A stretch of DNA of 64,000 nt from Ulvibacter antarcticus (lineage in GTDB: Bacteria; Bacteroidota; Bacteroidia; Flavobacteriales; Flavobacteriaceae). Made by a program: the position numbers and the translations under genes. Each line of letters begins with the position of its first letter. Position 1 is the first letter of the stretch. The notes beneath the pieces were generated by a model. The model searched no databases. It was given only the letters and a program-made list of their open reading frames with translations, and was not told where the DNA came from. Positions 43,335-51,062 of this stretch are shown here, piece by piece. The stretch is from assembly GCF_003688405.1 (NCBI RefSeq), contig NZ_REFC01000012.1:496001-560000 (forward strand), given 5' to 3'.

Positions 43335-43808
43335 ATGAAAATAAACCTGATCGCAATTGGTAAAACCGACAATAGGAACTTACAGTCGTTAATGGATGAT
43401 TATACTAAAAGACTAGGCTTCTATGTATCGTTCGAGCTTCAGATTATTCCCGACATAAAAAATGCCAAAAATCTTTCCGAAGCACTTCAAAAAGAAGCAG
43501 AAGGGAATGAAATTCTCAAACGTATCAATACGTCTGATACCGTGATCTTACTGGATGAAAAGGGAAAGGCATATTCGTCGGTGGGCTTTTCAGAATACCT
43601 ACAGAAAAAAATGAACAGCGGACTCAAAAATCTTGTATTTGTAATAGGAGGCCCTTATGGTTTTTCGGAAGAAATATACAATCGATCCAACGGAAAAGTA
43701 TCTTTGTCCCAAATGACGTTTTCACATCAAATGGTACGTCTTTTCATTATTGAACAACTATACAGAGGATTTACTATACTTAAAAACGAGCCCTATCACC
43801 ATCGATAG
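43335..43808 (+). CDS. rlmH: 23S rRNA (pseudouridine-1915-N3)-methyltransferase RlmH
   Basis: 157 residues of the SPOUT family, which methylates pseudouridine 1915 in 23S rRNA of 70S ribosomes. The trefoil-knot motif LVFVIGGPYGFSEEIYNRS and the C-terminal LFIIEQLYRGFTILKNEPYHH (quoted in part) are diagnostic. Length is standard. Confidence 0.96.
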   Translation: MKINLIAIGKTDNRNLQSLMDDYTKRLGFYVSFELQIIPDIKNAKNLSEALQKEAEGNEILKRINTSDTVILLDEKGKAYSSVGFSEYLQKKMNSGLKNLVFVIGGPYGFSEEIYNRSNGKVSLSQMTFSHQMVRLFIIEQLYRGFTILKNEPYHHR

Positions 43809-43817
43809 AAGTAACCA

Positions 43818-44333
43818 CTAGTTACTACTTCGAATCTTTTTATAGTCTTTTTTAGTAGCGAACATAAATTTATAACTACTCATACCATCGAAATTTGGCG
43901 GAATGGTAATTTCGGCAATCATGCCATTATGCTTATATACTTTAATAATATTGCCGCTATCAGTTTTGGAAGAAAATAATTTAAAATCTAAATTGTCAAG
44001 CTGTTCTGTGAAGGAGTCGAAAATCTGCTTTGTTCTAAAAGACATCTCGATAGCATTCGCATTTTCATCTTCCGAATAATAATATATGATAAAATACTTT
44101 GCTGCATCTCCCACTTTGAAACCTGGTCGATCGAATACAAACTTTACATTACCAAATACTTCTTTAGTTTCGTCAACACCTTGGTAGAAATGCCAGTTTT
44201 TTTCTGTTAATACTTCCTGAATTTCACCTAAACTCATTTTACTTAGTTTTAGGAATTCGCCAACGGTTACATTTTGACTTGTCATGATGCTGGTAGCAAA
44301 TAACATCATAACTAATAAAGTTAATTTCTTCAT
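43818..44333 (-). CDS. Exported protein of unknown function
   Basis: 171 residues, signal peptide (MKKLTLLVMMLFATSIMTSQ). The mature part has an N-terminal helical block (VGEFLKLSKMSLGEIQEVL) and several beta strands; no catalytic motif or domain recognised. Basic C-terminus (ATKKDYKKIRSSN). Lies alone between rlmH and the DUF6122 gene; convergent with rlmH with only nine bases between stops. Confidence 0.75.
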   Translation of the reverse strand: MKKLTLLVMMLFATSIMTSQNVTVGEFLKLSKMSLGEIQEVLTEKNWHFYQGVDETKEVFGNVKFVFDRPGFKVGDAAKYFIIYYYSEDENANAIEMSFRTKQIFDSFTEQLDNLDFKLFSSKTDSGNIIKVYKHNGMIAEITIPPNFDGMSSYKFMFATKKDYKKIRSSN

Positions 44334-44406
44334 ACTTGGAAATTTAAGCGTCTAGCATTCTCTGGTTAGGAAACTGTGACACAATATTAATAAAAATAAA
44401 CAAGGT

Positions 44407-44724
44407 TTACGTCATCCAATAACAATCGATTAAATCTGTGATCATGTGAAACAATAAACCTGTCGCAATAATTTTTGTTCTTTTGAAGAGGAGTAGAACA
44501 ACAAACATGCCAATTGCAATATACGAATGAAACAGATGAAATCCAATACTGCATCTATCTGCCGAAAACACTGGGCTCGCAAGTAGATGATCCACATCTA
44601 CTATCATGGTTGCTATCATAATAAGCCAGGCTTTCTTCCAATTTGACCTAAAAAAAATCCAGGCCAAAAGACCTGGAAATATAAAATGTAATCCGTAATG
44701 TACTAACTGTTGTAGCATCATCAA
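44407..44724 (-). CDS. DUF6122 family membrane protein
   Basis: 105 residues, four hydrophobic segments, with scattered histidines and aspartates (HYGLHF, DVDHLLA, HLFHSY, HMITDLID) reminiscent of membrane-bound metal-dependent hydrolases of the LexA-binding/YdjM type. Family DUF6122; activity unproven. Its gene starts two bases after the stop of the carboxypeptidase-like gene on the same strand, so they are likely co-transcribed. Confidence 0.87.
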   Translation of the reverse strand: MMMLQQLVHYGLHFIFPGLLAWIFFRSNWKKAWLIMIATMIVDVDHLLASPVFSADRCSIGFHLFHSYIAIGMFVVLLLFKRTKIIATGLLFHMITDLIDCYWMT

Positions 44725-44726
44725 GC

Positions 44727-45500
44727 TTATCCTCGGTCTCTATTTAAAACCTTGTATTGCTCATAACACTCACTTATTGCATCTAATATTTGCAGATCAT
44801 TGGCAGTTTTTATAAAGTCTGAAGAATAACTGCACTTATTAAGTATTTCATCAATATCAACGCGTTCCAGTTGTAATACCGCCATTAAAGTTTCACGATC
44901 GAACTTAGATTGAAGTAAGTTCCTAATGTCGTCATCTTCCTTCATCTGACGCAGTTTACGCATCTGTTTAGGGCGTTTTCCAAATACATTATACAGGAAA
45001 TCTGCTGGATTAAAAATCGCACTCAGTACTTTATTTACAGCCCCTGGTTGGGTACTACCTCCTTCATAACCGGAACCTAGTCCCGCAATACGATATCGAT
45101 AATTATCATAAATAGGTATAATTCTCGCATCGACTTCAACATATCCAGTTAACTGAATTGGTCTTACCACCACTTCTTCAAGAGCGATTCCCAATTCGGT
45201 CATTTTAATCTTAATTTCACCGTATTTTAACCAGTCGTTTGTTACTCGAACACGAATAGACTTAAAACCCAAGTATGAAAAATAAAGGGTGTCATTTACT
45301 GCAGCTCTTACTTTAAACGCGCCTTCACTATCGGTTGTAGTACCTTTAACCTTGTTAAGATTGACAATGTTAACATTTTCCAAAGCTTCATCATTGGCAT
45401 CGTTTAACACTTTTCCTTCAATAATAACATCCTTGTCTTCCTGAGCCATGATTAGCCCGGTTCCTAAACAAAAAATAAGTAAAAATAAAACTCTCTTCAT
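44727..45500 (-). CDS. Carboxypeptidase-regulatory-like domain protein, exported
   Basis: Start at the ATG at 45500 (MKRVLFLLIFCLGTGLIMAQ), which gives a clean signal peptide; an upstream in-frame ATG at 45524 adds eight residues that spoil it. The first ~90 mature residues form a CarboxypepD_reg-like beta-sandwich (IIEGKVLNDANDEALENVNI, TTTDSEGAFKVRA), as found at the front of SusC-type receptors. The rest is an alpha-rich C-terminus with no known domain. It is not a full TonB receptor. Function unknown. Confidence 0.85.
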   Translation of the reverse strand: MKRVLFLLIFCLGTGLIMAQEDKDVIIEGKVLNDANDEALENVNIVNLNKVKGTTTDSEGAFKVRAAVNDTLYFSYLGFKSIRVRVTNDWLKYGEIKIKMTELGIALEEVVVRPIQLTGYVEVDARIIPIYDNYRYRIAGLGSGYEGGSTQPGAVNKVLSAIFNPADFLYNVFGKRPKQMRKLRQMKEDDDIRNLLQSKFDRETLMAVLQLERVDIDEILNKCSYSSDFIKTANDLQILDAISECYEQYKVLNRDRG

Positions 45501-45566
45501 AGTAAGCACATTGTAAATGTACAATTATAGACTAAAAATCTGTGCCAAAGTTTAGTTAACGACTAA

Positions 45567-47420
45567 TTAAACTCTCTTGCGACGCTTTCCACCTGTTCCT
45601 GACGAGTCCGGCTTAGCCGATTTACCACGTCTTTTTCCTGAAAATTTCGGCTTATTATCTCCAAAATCGCTACTGCGTTTTTTGAAACCTCCGCTTCTCT
45701 CTCCACCTTCTCTTTCTCCTCGTCTAACATCACTTCTTTTTCTATCGCTTCCTCTTCCACGATCGTCTCGGCTTCGAGAACTTTTTCCTCTTCCCCCGCT
45801 TCTTCCGCCTCCGCGACCACCACGGCCTGTATCCTTAGAAACTTCAACAGAAACTCTTCGTCCTTCAAGTTCAAATTCATTAAAGACACTTAACACCATT
45901 TCCTGATGTTTCTCGTCTGTATTAAAGAATGAAAAACTTTCCTTTACGTCGACTTTATATACATCATCCTTACCGAGGTTCAGTAAATCTTTTAAGAAAT
46001 CTTTTAAAGACATCCAATTGAAATCATCTTTCTCCCCAATATTGATAAAGTAACGTGTACTATCTTTTTGATCTTCCGAATATGAGGAATTTCCACCTTC
46101 AATATTAAGATCTTTAGATTTTTTATAATAGTTATTGAAGCGTGTAAATTCTACCGAAAAGAACTTTTTAATCAGTTCTTCTTTACTGAAATCTGCCAAT
46201 GCTTCGTTTAACTTCGGAAGGTGAATATCAATTTCATGATTAATTTCAGTTGAAGCGATATTATTCGCTAAATGGTACAACTGCTTTTCACAGATATCAT
46301 CTCCTGAAGGAATTTCTTTCTTTTCGAACTTCTTCTGAATCTTCTTCTCTATACTCGAAATCTTACGAACTTCACTCTTAGATACAATTACCATTGAGAT
46401 CCCTGTCTTACCTGCACGACCAGTACGACCGCTACGGTGAGTGTAAGTCTCTATTTCATCTGGCAACTGATAATTGATAACATGGGTAATATCATCCACA
46501 TCAATTCCTCTTGCTGCAACATCGGTTGCAACCAACATCTGAATTTGACGATTTCTAAACGATCGCATCACCATATCACGTTGATTCTGACTCAGATCTC
46601 CGTGTATAGCACCTGCATTATAACCATCTTGGATTAGTTGTTCCGCAACCTTCTGTGTATCTCTTTTAGTTCTACAAAAAATAACCGAAAATATCTCAGG
46701 CTGTGCATCAGCAAGCCGCTTCAATGCAGAATAACGATCTCTGGCGTTTACCAAATAATATTCATGTGAAACTTGAGAAGATCCAACATTTGCAGAACCT
46801 ACAGTAACCTCTATAGGGTTATTCATAAATTTCTTAGCAATAGTAGCCACTTCTCTAGGCATAGTAGCACTAAAAAGCCAAGTACTCTTATCATTTGGAG
46901 AATAGGAAAGGATTTCTGTGATATCTTCATAGAATCCCATATTCAACATTTCATCGGCTTCATCGAGAACACAGTATTCAATTTTCGAAATATCGATCAT
47001 ATTTCTACTAATCATATCTTTCATTCGACCAGGAGTCGCTACAATAACCTGTGCGCCCTTTTTAATGGCTCTTGCTTGATCTGTAATGCTCGCACCACCA
47101 TAGATAGCAACTACGTTTAAGCCTTTCATGTACTTTCCGTAGTTTTTCATCTCGTTGGTAATCTGCATACATAACTCTCTTGTAGGAGAAAGAATTAGAC
47201 CTTGCGTAGTCCTGCTCGCAACATCTATTTTTTGAAGCATTGGAAATCCAAATGCAGCAGTTTTTCCGGTTCCGGTTTGAGCCAGAGCTACCAGATCGAC
47301 ATCATCTTTTAATAAAATTGGGATTGCTTTATCCTGTACTTCGGAAGGGGTTTCGAACCCAAGATCAGTAATTGCTTGTAATAGCGTATCGTTAAGACCT
47401 AACGATTTAAATTTAGTCAT
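45567..47420 (-). CDS. DEAD-box RNA helicase
   Basis: 617 residues, Q motif (FKSLGLNDTLLQAITDLGF), Walker A AQTGTGKTAAF (about 47-57), DEAD box (VLDEADEMLNMGF), SAT motif (FSATMPRE), motif VI HRSGRTGRAG. A DbpA-like RNA-binding segment (about 470-545) and a long arginine/glycine-rich tail (GRGGRGGGRSGGRGKSSRSR and on) follow, as in DeaD/CshA-type cold-shock and ribosome-assembly helicases. The RG tail would bind RNA nonspecifically. Transcript leader is about 140 nt and looks structured. Confidence 0.94.
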   Translation of the reverse strand: MTKFKSLGLNDTLLQAITDLGFETPSEVQDKAIPILLKDDVDLVALAQTGTGKTAAFGFPMLQKIDVASRTTQGLILSPTRELCMQITNEMKNYGKYMKGLNVVAIYGGASITDQARAIKKGAQVIVATPGRMKDMISRNMIDISKIEYCVLDEADEMLNMGFYEDITEILSYSPNDKSTWLFSATMPREVATIAKKFMNNPIEVTVGSANVGSSQVSHEYYLVNARDRYSALKRLADAQPEIFSVIFCRTKRDTQKVAEQLIQDGYNAGAIHGDLSQNQRDMVMRSFRNRQIQMLVATDVAARGIDVDDITHVINYQLPDEIETYTHRSGRTGRAGKTGISMVIVSKSEVRKISSIEKKIQKKFEKKEIPSGDDICEKQLYHLANNIASTEINHEIDIHLPKLNEALADFSKEELIKKFFSVEFTRFNNYYKKSKDLNIEGGNSSYSEDQKDSTRYFINIGEKDDFNWMSLKDFLKDLLNLGKDDVYKVDVKESFSFFNTDEKHQEMVLSVFNEFELEGRRVSVEVSKDTGRGGRGGGRSGGRGKSSRSRDDRGRGSDRKRSDVRRGEREGGERSGGFKKRSSDFGDNKPKFSGKRRGKSAKPDSSGTGGKRRKRV

Positions 47421-47561
47421 ATATAAAGTATAAAGTTATGTGTGCTCATTGGAAGTAAGTCGACACATGTAAACCTTATTACTTCGTAATGCACTACCTC
47501 ACCCTGAGGATTTTCTGTAAACCACAAATCATAATCAATTATGACCCGGAATTTCAAGCGG
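47421..47561 (-). promoter_or_regulatory. Structured leader of the DEAD-box helicase gene
   Basis: About 140 nt between promoter and ATG. In the minus-strand transcript at least four short hairpins are visible: TCATAAT/ATTATGA, CCTCA/TGAGG, TTAC/GTAA, TGTG/CACA. Long structured leaders are typical of cold-regulated helicase mRNAs. Confidence 0.45.
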
Positions 47562-47569
47562 CAAAGGTA
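47562..47569 (-). promoter_or_regulatory. -7 promoter element of the DEAD-box helicase gene
   Basis: Minus strand TACCTTTG matches TAnnTTTG. Confidence 0.5.
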
Positions 47570-47628
47570 CTGTTTTATTTAGAATTAACACTAATTGACT
47601 GCCAATTAATTTTGTAAACTACTGAATA

Positions 47629-48201
47629 TCATTTGGAAAGATAGGCTATCAGCTGTCTCATTGCTTTTCCGCGATGTCCGATTTCACTTTTTTGAAGGAG
47701 TGTCATTTGTGCAAAGGTTTTATCAAAGCCCGTTGGTTGAAAAATTGGATCATAGCCAAATCCTCTGTCACCCCTAGCCTCAGCGACAATAATCCCTTCA
47801 CAAATTCCTGTAAATAAATTGTTAGCTCCTTTTAGTGTAAGCGCAATGGAAGTCTTAAATCGTGCGCTTCTATCATCATGTCCGTCCAATTTCTGAAGCA
47901 ATTTCTTCATATTTGCTTCAGAATTGTTTTCTATGCCCGCATATCTTGCGCTATAAACTCCCGGTTCATTATTTAGCGACTTTACTTCCAAGCCAGTATC
48001 ATCTGCAAAGCAATCTAAACCGTACTCATCTCTTACATAATTTGCTTTTATAATAGCATTGCCTTCAATTGTCGTTGCCGTTTCAGGGATATCTTCTTCA
48101 CAGCCAATATCGGTAAGACTTAGCAGCTCAAAATGATGTGGCAATAATGCCTTTACTTCTTTGTATTTATTCAGATTGTGCGTGGCAAAAACTAATTTCA
48201 T
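47629..48201 (-). CDS. rdgB: Non-canonical purine NTP pyrophosphatase (RdgB/HAM1)
   Basis: 190 residues; removes dITP, XTP and similar from the nucleotide pool. The FATHNLNKYKEVKALL start (substrate loop), CFADDTGLEVKSL with catalytic Asp, and GDRGFGYDPIFQP with SEIGHRGKAMRQL are diagnostic. Normal length. Own TACTTTTG promoter upstream. Confidence 0.95.
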   Translation of the reverse strand: MKLVFATHNLNKYKEVKALLPHHFELLSLTDIGCEEDIPETATTIEGNAIIKANYVRDEYGLDCFADDTGLEVKSLNNEPGVYSARYAGIENNSEANMKKLLQKLDGHDDRSARFKTSIALTLKGANNLFTGICEGIIVAEARGDRGFGYDPIFQPTGFDKTFAQMTLLQKSEIGHRGKAMRQLIAYLSK

Positions 48202-48222
48202 AGGAATCGTTTATAAAATTCA

Positions 48223-48230
48223 CAAAAGTA
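48223..48230 (-). promoter_or_regulatory. -7 promoter element of the RdgB gene
   Basis: Minus strand TACTTTTG fits TAnnTTTG, 22 bp before the ATG. Confidence 0.45.
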
Positions 48231-48294
48231 CTTTTTACTTTTCTCTGATGCGAATAGAACCGTAGATTTTAAACAATCCATTCATAAATACATC

Positions 48295-48669
48295 TTATTT
48301 TTTAGAATAAAGTGCTACTCTATTTCCTTCAGTATCTATAAAAACCGCCATATAACCATGCTCGGGAGAGATCATCGTTTTTTCCTGACGGATGCTTCCG
48401 CCGGCTTTCTTAATTCTTTTCAATTCAATTTGTACGTCTTCCGAAGAGAAATAAACCAGAGTTCCTTTTTCCGAAGGGATATATCCTTCATTCTTTATCA
48501 AAGTGCCAGTAGCGCCATATGCCTCACCCTCATTGGGAAACCATCCCATAACAACGCCTCCAAAATCCTGAACAGATATTTTAAGATTAAAAACCTGCTC
48601 ATAAAATGCTTTGGCTCTATCCATATCACTCACCGGAATTTCGAACCAGCTTACCATGTTTTGTTTCAT
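48295..48669 (-). CDS. VOC-family protein (glyoxalase/bleomycin-resistance-like)
   Basis: 124 residues with the vicinal-oxygen-chelate fold: WFEIPVSDMDRAKAFYEQVF, then GYMAVFIDTEGNRVALYSK. The potential metal ligands are His/Glu positions at the strand ends (Glu near 8, His/Glu near 105). Typical of the small PhnB/glyoxalase-like proteins; substrate unknown. Thirty bp from the SRPBCC gene, same direction. Confidence 0.9.
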   Translation of the reverse strand: MKQNMVSWFEIPVSDMDRAKAFYEQVFNLKISVQDFGGVVMGWFPNEGEAYGATGTLIKNEGYIPSEKGTLVYFSSEDVQIELKRIKKAGGSIRQEKTMISPEHGYMAVFIDTEGNRVALYSKK

Positions 48670-48699
48670 AATGATACATGTTACAATAGTGAAGTTAAA

Positions 48700-49230
48700 T
48701 TAATTTTCTAATATTTTTTTTAGATCAGATAGACCTTCTTCAAAATCTTTACCCACGGTCTTATCCATATTATAAAATAGCATCATAATATTAAAAGGAA
48801 CTTTATTGACTCCTTTAAAGCCCCAGGTTACTTCAGTTTTATTTGACTCTAATTCTTTAACCAGAAAATAGCCCGTACTTACCGATTTAAAGGGTTTAAA
48901 GAAACGTAGTTCAGACTCTATCCTCTTATTTTCTTCATCAATCAGAATCAATTCCTGCTCTCCTTCTCCTACTTGCTTATGATCACTTTTCCAGCTATTT
49001 ATAGACCCAACAGTGCCATCTACTCCGGTTTGAGTTTGCACCATTTTTGGATCACGTTTTTTCCACGGCGACCAAAGGTCCTGATTTTTCACTTTCTTTA
49101 GATAATCGAAAGTATCATCTGAAGCATTATTGACAATTACATGTCGCTCGATATTGTAGTTCCTGGGAGCGAGTATTGCGAGAATAATTATTAAAGCAAA
49201 AATGGCAAATAATATATAAAGTACGAACAT
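48700..49230 (-). CDS. SRPBCC-family protein with N-terminal membrane helix
   Basis: 176 residues: one N-terminal membrane helix (VLYILFAIFALIIILAILA), then an SRPBCC/polyketide-cyclase-like domain (NIERHVIVNNASDDTFDYLK, SPWKKRDP, WGFKGVNKVPFNIMMLFYNM). The membrane anchor with the ligand-binding domain outside or inside the cell is usual for this group. Ligand unknown. Likely same transcript as the VOC gene. Confidence 0.88.
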   Translation of the reverse strand: MFVLYILFAIFALIIILAILAPRNYNIERHVIVNNASDDTFDYLKKVKNQDLWSPWKKRDPKMVQTQTGVDGTVGSINSWKSDHKQVGEGEQELILIDEENKRIESELRFFKPFKSVSTGYFLVKELESNKTEVTWGFKGVNKVPFNIMMLFYNMDKTVGKDFEEGLSDLKKILEN

Positions 49231-49258
49231 GGTTTAAAGTTTTAGTTAGTACATAAAT

Positions 49259-49948
49259 TTACGGTTTTTTCTGATTATGATACAGTTCAATTATTTCACT
49301 CGAACTCTTGATAGATTTTTTAGCCCAATCAAGTTCGATTTCAATTTTCTCCTCTTCGGAAAGCATCCAATCCACATTAGATTGTTTTAGTTTGGTAACA
49401 ATACTCTGAAGGATAATAGCAGCCGACACAGAAATATTAAGACTTTCAGTAAAACCGTGCATCGGAATTTTTAGAAATCCGTCAGCCTGATTTATTAGTG
49501 TATCACTAAGTCCATCGCGCTCGGTTCCGAAGAAAAGAGCCGATTTTTTAGAGACATCAAAATCGTGTAATAAGGTGGAACCATCATGTGGCGTGGTTGC
49601 GATGATCTGATAACCTTCTTTACGTAACTTCTCAGTGCAGTCTACCAACCGATTATAACGATGCAAACTAACCCACTTCTGCGCACCCATTGCAATCTCC
49701 TTATCAATTCGCTTTCCCAAACGCTCTTCAACCACATGAAGGTCCTGTATGCCAAAAACATCGCAGGAACGCATTACCGCACTTGTATTATGTAATTGAA
49801 ACACATCTTCAGTAACCACGGTAAAATGTCGTGTACGCTTCGATAAGACTTCATGAAAGAGATCAATGCGTCTATCTGTTAGGAATGTTCTTAAATGTTC
49901 TAAAAGGGCTATATCCACAGAATTTACTTTTATCGCTAAGATAGACAT
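49259..49948 (-). CDS. SpoU-family tRNA/rRNA 2'-O-methyltransferase (TrmH-like)
   Basis: 229-residue SPOUT methyltransferase. Motif blocks FQLHNTSAVMRSCDVFGIQD, FFGTERDGLSDTLINQA and HGFTESLNISVSAAII show the three SpoU motifs with the knot. TrmH methylates G18 of tRNA at the 2'-OH; the C-terminal part has only a short extension, so TrmH rather than TrmL is favoured but target is inferred. Gene is divergent from the repeat-rich region and the sirtuin gene. Confidence 0.9.
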   Translation of the reverse strand: MSILAIKVNSVDIALLEHLRTFLTDRRIDLFHEVLSKRTRHFTVVTEDVFQLHNTSAVMRSCDVFGIQDLHVVEERLGKRIDKEIAMGAQKWVSLHRYNRLVDCTEKLRKEGYQIIATTPHDGSTLLHDFDVSKKSALFFGTERDGLSDTLINQADGFLKIPMHGFTESLNISVSAAIILQSIVTKLKQSNVDWMLSEEEKIEIELDWAKKSIKSSSEIIELYHNQKKP

Positions 49949-49979
49949 GTTTTTATTGGATATAAAATGATGCTTTTGC

Positions 49980-50035
49980 TGCTGGAAGCTGGGTGTTGGG
50001 AGTTGGATGTTGGGTGCTGGGAGCTGGGTGCTGAA
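49980..50035. repeat. Degenerate heptamer array, unit WGNTGGR, 8 units
   Basis: Eight exact heptamers (TGCTGGA, AGCTGGG, TGTTGGG, AGTTGGA and so on), the third member of the WGNTGGR family. Confidence 0.95.
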
Positions 50036-50090
50036 TTCTAAAATTTAAAATCTGAGGACTAAGTGGTGGTTTAAGTTTTAATACTACCAT

Positions 50091-50145
50091 TTCTCGATAC
50101 AATTTTAAAACTCCTGTTAGTCGTATTAAAATCACTCGAAGTGAC
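50091..50145. repeat. Dispersed repeat with TTCTCGATAC ... CACTCGAAGTGAC flanks
   Basis: Same end boxes as at 34887, with a different AT-rich core containing TTTTAAAA. Confidence 0.85.
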
Positions 50146-50151
50146 AGCCAA

Positions 50152-50340
50152 TTCCTGCTTCTTACTTCTTACTCCTTACTCTACCCCTCATTACTCACTT
50201 CACACTCCACACTCCTCACTTCTTATTTCTTCCTTCTTTCTTCCCGCTGCGTGCTTCCTGTTTCTTTCTTCTTTCTTCTTTCTTCCAGCTTCGTGCTTCC
50301 CGGCAGTGCTTCCAGCTTCGTGCTTCATTCTTCTGAATTC
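50152..50340. repeat. Long degenerate heptamer array, ~27 units
   Basis: 189 bp that read in steps of seven: TTCCTGC, TTCTTAC, TCCTTAC, CTCACTT, CACACTC, CTTTCTT, CGTGCTT, CCAGCTT. Pyrimidine-rich on the + strand, with one 1-bp register slip near 50305. The 49949-50380 gap holds only repeats, no gene. Confidence 0.88.
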
Positions 50341-50380
50341 TTCCAAATAACTTAGTAACTTAGTAACTTAATTTAAGTTT

Positions 50381-51061
50381 ATGAACATCGCAGTACTTAC
50401 AGGAGCCGGAATTAGCGCTGAAAGCGGATTGAAAACATTTCGTGACAGCAACGGACTTTGGGAAGGCCATGATGTTATGGAGGTTGCAACCCCGGAAGGT
50501 TTTGAACGAAATCCAGATTTGGTGTTGGATTTCTACAATCAGAGAAGAAAACAGCTATTGGAAGTACGTCCTAACGAGGCTCATAAGGCGATCGCGGACT
50601 TAGAAAAAGATCACAATGTCAGTGTGATTACTCAAAATGTGGACGATTTGCACGAAAGAGCCGGAAGTTCAAAAGTCGTTCATTTGCATGGTGAATTACT
50701 TAAAGTGAGAAGTACAGGCGATCGTAATGATATTATAGAATGGCGTACAGATCTAATTGTTGGTGATTACTGCGAAAACAAACATCAACTGCGACCTCAC
50801 ATTGTTTGGTTTGGGGAAGAGGTTCCCATGATGGAGGTTGCTATTTCTATCGTTGAAAAAGCAGATGTGATTATCATAGTCGGTACATCAATGCAGGTGT
50901 ATCCGGCGGCCGGACTCATTCAATATGCTTCAGAAGTGGCACAATTATATTTTGTAGACCCCAATCCCTCGCTACATACTTCAGAAAGAATTCTGGTTTT
51001 TTCAGAAAAGGCGACTACTGGTATTCCTAAGGTCGTGGCTCATTTAAATATGCTGAACTAA
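50381..51061 (+). CDS. Sir2-family NAD-dependent deacylase without zinc cysteines
   Basis: 226-residue sirtuin. NAD-binding blocks GAGISAESGLKTFRD (7-21), TQNVDDLHERAG (84-95), catalytic His103 in HLHGEL, and GTSMQVYPAAGLI are intact. The usual zinc module should carry two Cys-x-x-Cys pairs around residues 110-140; here this segment (STGDRNDIIEWRTDLIVGDY and on) has only one cysteine (Cys131), so zinc binding is lost. This could still fold as in other zinc-less relatives. Substrate unknown. Confidence 0.9.
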   Translation: MNIAVLTGAGISAESGLKTFRDSNGLWEGHDVMEVATPEGFERNPDLVLDFYNQRRKQLLEVRPNEAHKAIADLEKDHNVSVITQNVDDLHERAGSSKVVHLHGELLKVRSTGDRNDIIEWRTDLIVGDYCENKHQLRPHIVWFGEEVPMMEVAISIVEKADVIIIVGTSMQVYPAAGLIQYASEVAQLYFVDPNPSLHTSERILVFSEKATTGIPKVVAHLNMLN

Positions 51062-51062
51062 G

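Noticed and set aside
45577-45906. Proline- and serine-rich ORF on the + strand over the DEAD-box helicase gene
   Set aside because: It is the antisense shadow of the Arg/Gly-rich helicase tail.
6859-50340. CRISPR interpretation of the tandem arrays
   Set aside because: Units are only 7 bp and directly joined without spacers, and no cas genes are present.
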